Shown here piece by piece: positions 61,411 through 64,000 of a stretch of 64,000 bases of DNA. A program made the translations under genes and the position numbers. Position 1 is the stretch's first letter, and each line of letters begins with the position of its first letter. The notes beneath the pieces are model-generated. The model did no database searches. It was not told the DNA's origin and saw nothing but the letters and a program-made list of their open reading frames with translations. The DNA comes from Pirellulaceae bacterium. GTDB taxonomy: Bacteria; Planctomycetota; Planctomycetia; Pirellulales; Pirellulaceae. Location of the stretch: NCBI GenBank assembly GCA_029243025.1, contig JAQWSU010000051.1:89650-153649 (forward strand). The letters run 5' to 3'.

Positions 61411-63567
61411 TCAATCCAAAAACAGCATTTCATTCGAGGCGATCAGAGCTTGCGTATATTGAATCCAAGCCTGCTGGGAATCCGAGTGGGTATGCTCAAG
61501 AAATTGCCGAGCAAGTTCTCGTTCTTCGGCATTAGGAAGGCGGCTAAAAAGTTGGAGATAAATTGCACCGACACGTTCCTTCGGGTCGCTCGATGAATTG
61601 GTGATTCGTGCGGCGATCCGTTCTGAATGTCGCAAGACGAACGGGTGGTTCATGACAAATAGTTTTTGGATCGGAGTCGTTGTTTCTAATCGTGCTGCTG
61701 AGTGAACGTTGGCGTCCGGGAAATCGAATAAAGCCAACAGCGGGTCCAGTTGGAAGCGGCTGACGCGGGCATATATGGTGCGCCGCGAAATGTCCGGATC
61801 TTGGGGGGCGATCGATGGGCCACCGATTTGCGATCCCAACATTTGTGATGCGGACAAGAGACTGTCTCGCCAAGCTTCGATTTCCAATCGACGCCGATTC
61901 ATGCGACTCAGCCATTGATTAGTAGGATCTTTCGAGAATTTGGCTTGTGACGAAAGGCTCGATTGCCGATAGGTCGAGGAACTGACAATTTCCCGGATAA
62001 GCCACTTGAGTGACCAATCGTTTTCCATAAATCGCACAGAAAGATCATCGAGCAATGTTGGGTGAGAGGGGCGGTCGCCCAGTTGGCCGAAGTTGCTGGG
62101 AGTGTCGACGAGAGGACGTCCAATCAATTGACCCCAAATTCGGTTTACCAGAACTCTTGCCGTTAAGGGATTGTCCTTACTTGCAATCACGTTTGCCAAT
62201 TCGATTCGGCCGCTACCGCTTGTGAATTCGTGTCGGTTCTCAGCACTGAGGATCTGCAAATAACCACGCGGTACCATCGGGCCTTTGTTGTTGACGTCAC
62301 CGCGAAGAAATACATGCAGGTTCGTCGGTTGACCTTCACGCACGATGTGCATTGAGTTGCCAGTGCCTTTTTTCTTTTTCGGGGCATTTTCGGGAGACGC
62401 TTTCAGTTCCAGAGCATGATTGAACATCTCCGTACTGGCGAACACGCCGGCCAACGCGTAATAGTCCTCTGATTGAATGGGGTCGAATTTGTGATCATGG
62501 CAACGAGCACAGGCAACCGTAAGGCCCAACAAGCCTCGAGATACTGTATCGACACGGTCCTCCCACTCTTCGGCTTTGACCTGAAGTCGCTTACGATCGT
62601 AATATTTCGGCCCCAGGCCAATGAAGCCCAACGCGACAAGGTCGGCTGGGTTCGCTGTTTCGATCAAATCGGCAGCCAGTTGAAGCTTCACGAAGTCGTC
62701 GTAGGGTACGTCTTCATTCAGTGCTTGAATCAGCCAATCCCGATAGAGATGAGCATTCGGGTAGAACAATGACTTGTTGTTGCCGACGATGTGAGCTTGG
62801 TCTTCGGCAAACCTCGCAAGGTCGAGCCAGACACGTCCCCAGCGTTCGCCAAATCGAGGAGATGCCAACAATTGGTCCAAGGCTCGATGCAGTTGCTGAT
62901 CAGACTCAGGGACACTGAATTGTTCCAGCCAATCTTGGGTGGGCGGAAGACCAGTCAGGTCAAAACTCAAACGCCGTAGTAAGACTCGCATGGCAGCTGG
63001 CGGATTGGGAGTCAGGCCAATCGTCTCAAGTTGTCGGACCACAAAAAAATCGTGCTTGCGACGAGGCCAGCTCGAATTATCGACGGAGGGTAGGGGGGAT
63101 CGTTTGGGTTTTTGGAATGCCCAGAAGTCGCGTGCTTGGTCCCAGTCGATTTCGGATCGCACCGGAGCTGCCGAATCGTTTTTGCGCGGGTCGGCTGCGC
63201 CCGACTTAATCCAGTGCTCGAAATCGGCAATCATGGCGGCCGGTAACTTGCCGTTGGGGGGCATTTCCAGATCGTCATAGCGAATGGCCCGCCAAAGTAA
63301 ACTTGCCGCCGGATCACCTGGTACCACGGCTGGTCCTGATTCGCCACCGCGTAATAAAGATTCTCGCGAGTCGAGCAATAGATTCGCGTGTAACTCGTCG
63401 GCAACTGCCGAATGGCAGTCGTAACAATGTTCAATGAGTGCTGGACGAATCTTTCGCTCAAAAAAGTCAATTGCCTCACTGGAAAATTCGTCGCCGATTA
63501 CCAACGTCGGAAGAGCAAACTGGTAGCAGAACAACAATGCCGTCATGACGAAGCGGAGCATGGTCAA
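61411..63567 (-). CDS. Planctomycete cytochrome C/DUF1549/DUF1553 protein
   Basis: 718 residues. Signal peptide (about 1-25), then cytochrome-type segment with CYDCHSA (near residue 48), LLLDSRESLLRGGESGPAVV and MPPNGKLP. DUF1549 (about 150-365) has SPRFGERWGRVWLDLARFAE and CARCHDHKFDPI. DUF1553 (about 450-700) has NPLTARVLVNRIWGQLIGR, VDTPSNFGQLGDRPSHP, SSTYRQSS and NHPFVLRHSERIAARI. Unlike the protein at 8687 it has the plain PSCyt1 type of heme motif. It sits just upstream of the DUF1501 gene and the two form the classical pair. Confidence 0.93.
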   Translation of the reverse strand: MTMLRFVMTALLFCYQFALPTLVIGDEFSSEAIDFFERKIRPALIEHCYDCHSAVADELHANLLLDSRESLLRGGESGPAVVPGDPAASLLWRAIRYDDLEMPPNGKLPAAMIADFEHWIKSGAADPRKNDSAAPVRSEIDWDQARDFWAFQKPKRSPLPSVDNSSWPRRKHDFFVVRQLETIGLTPNPPAAMRVLLRRLSFDLTGLPPTQDWLEQFSVPESDQQLHRALDQLLASPRFGERWGRVWLDLARFAEDQAHIVGNNKSLFYPNAHLYRDWLIQALNEDVPYDDFVKLQLAADLIETANPADLVALGFIGLGPKYYDRKRLQVKAEEWEDRVDTVSRGLLGLTVACARCHDHKFDPIQSEDYYALAGVFASTEMFNHALELKASPENAPKKKKGTGNSMHIVREGQPTNLHVFLRGDVNNKGPMVPRGYLQILSAENRHEFTSGSGRIELANVIASKDNPLTARVLVNRIWGQLIGRPLVDTPSNFGQLGDRPSHPTLLDDLSVRFMENDWSLKWLIREIVSSSTYRQSSLSSQAKFSKDPTNQWLSRMNRRRLEIEAWRDSLLSASQMLGSQIGGPSIAPQDPDISRRTIYARVSRFQLDPLLALFDFPDANVHSAARLETTTPIQKLFVMNHPFVLRHSERIAARITNSSSDPKERVGAIYLQLFSRLPNAEERELARQFLEHTHSDSQQAWIQYTQALIASNEMLFLD

Positions 63568-64000
63568 TCCAAGGTAGTCGGAGGTAGGAGTCGATGGGTG
63601 GGTGGGGCAAAGGGTAAAACCGAATAAGGTCTCCTCGGGTTGCTATCAGTGTAGCTGAAATGGAGCCGTTATCCAACTTCTTGCGCCGTAACGTTTTTGC
63701 TGGCATCCTCCTGTTGAAGTTCCCGTTTAGAGGGCCTGCTTTTGGGATTTGGAGTGACGGTCAAAAGAGCTGCATGGATCGTGTAAGAATTGTTGGTCGT
63801 GGGGAACAGGGGGAGCAGCCATCTGTTGTTGCCATCAACAGAATGGGTCACGACACTGGAGCGAGTCAAGCAGTGTGCGCGCGTGCAGTGAGGAGGTGCA
63901 GTGAGGAGGTGCAGTGAGGAGGTGCAGTGAGGAGGTGCAGTGAGGAGGTGCAGTGAGGAGGTGCAGTGAGGAGGTGCAGTGAGGAGGTGCAGTGAGGAGG
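63568..64000. other. Intergenic region ending in a tandem repeat array
   Basis: Upstream region of the cytochrome gene (minus), about 315 bases without recognisable gene, followed by a 13-bp repeat array to the window edge. Confidence 0.55.
63883..64000. repeat. 13-bp tandem repeat array, at least 9 copies
   Basis: Unit gtgcagtgaggag repeated without visible change from 63883 through the end of the window (nine complete copies and one base of the next). The unit is not divisible by three. The array continues past the window, so its total length is unknown. Confidence 0.95.

Noticed and set aside
63883..64000. CRISPR array
   Set aside because: 13-bp units are directly adjacent with no spacers; it is a minisatellite.

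Overview
The window looks like chromosomal DNA of a planctomycete, probably from the Pirellulaceae/Pirellulales side of the phylum. The main reason is two cassettes of planctomycete-type DUF1501 proteins and cytochrome-motif DUF1549/DUF1553 proteins (7311-14078 and 59956-63567). Supporting signs are sulfotransferases, HEAT/WD40/PQQ-propeller secreted proteins, many TTG/GTG starts and weak ribosome binding sites. No rRNA, tRNA, CRISPR, phage or insertion sequence was recognised.

Layout. 1-7058 holds housekeeping and regulatory genes: nucleoside hydrolase, HtrA-like protease, DksA/TraR zinc-finger protein, FHA-domain protein, sugar-isomerase-like TIM barrel, and the queuosine genes queF and queE in divergent orientation. 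7311-14078 is a DUF1501 / DUF1549-DUF1553 / cytochrome-WD40 set. 14058-21232 (minus strand) has small conserved proteins, a LolD-like ATPase with a very large FtsX/MacB-type permease, a protein-prenyltransferase-beta-like barrel that seems to lack zinc ligands, a thioesterase and rpsR.

21542-34503 is the most interesting part. On the minus strand lie a class II terpene cyclase (squalene-hopene cyclase family), a DUF116-polyprenyl synthase fusion and a chorismate-lyase-like protein, followed by a DUF3311/sodium-solute symporter pair. Divergently on the plus strand lie a radical SAM enzyme, an MsbA-like exporter and three sulfotransferases. This could be a terpenoid or meroterpenoid locus with export and sulfation functions, but the linkage is inferred from gene order only.

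35641-39505 is an RbsB-RbsA-RbsC sugar importer whose permease has an unusual periplasmic insert. 39526-43382 (minus) holds aroE and a three-gene unit of a HemN-like radical SAM protein, a lipoyl (GcvH-like) carrier and a 4Fe-4S ferredoxin protein. 43503-48714 (minus) holds a PQQ-propeller protein, iron alcohol dehydrogenase, aldehyde dehydrogenase and an AMP-forming ligase, which could together interconvert an acid, an aldehyde and an alcohol. 48920-53553 carries two uncharacterised proteins, a SNF2 helicase and a GT39-like membrane glycosyltransferase. 53564-59748 (minus) holds a HEAT-like secreted protein, an overlapping flavoprotein / radical SAM / metallophosphoesterase unit, ThiO and a DUF1295 membrane protein.

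Short tandem duplications of 11-19 bp occur at several places (21359-21540, 24316-24351, 29444-29485, 35132-35165) and a 13-bp array fills the right edge (63883-64000). One of them repeats a stop codon and another adds whole codons to an enzyme, so local duplication appears active in this genome.
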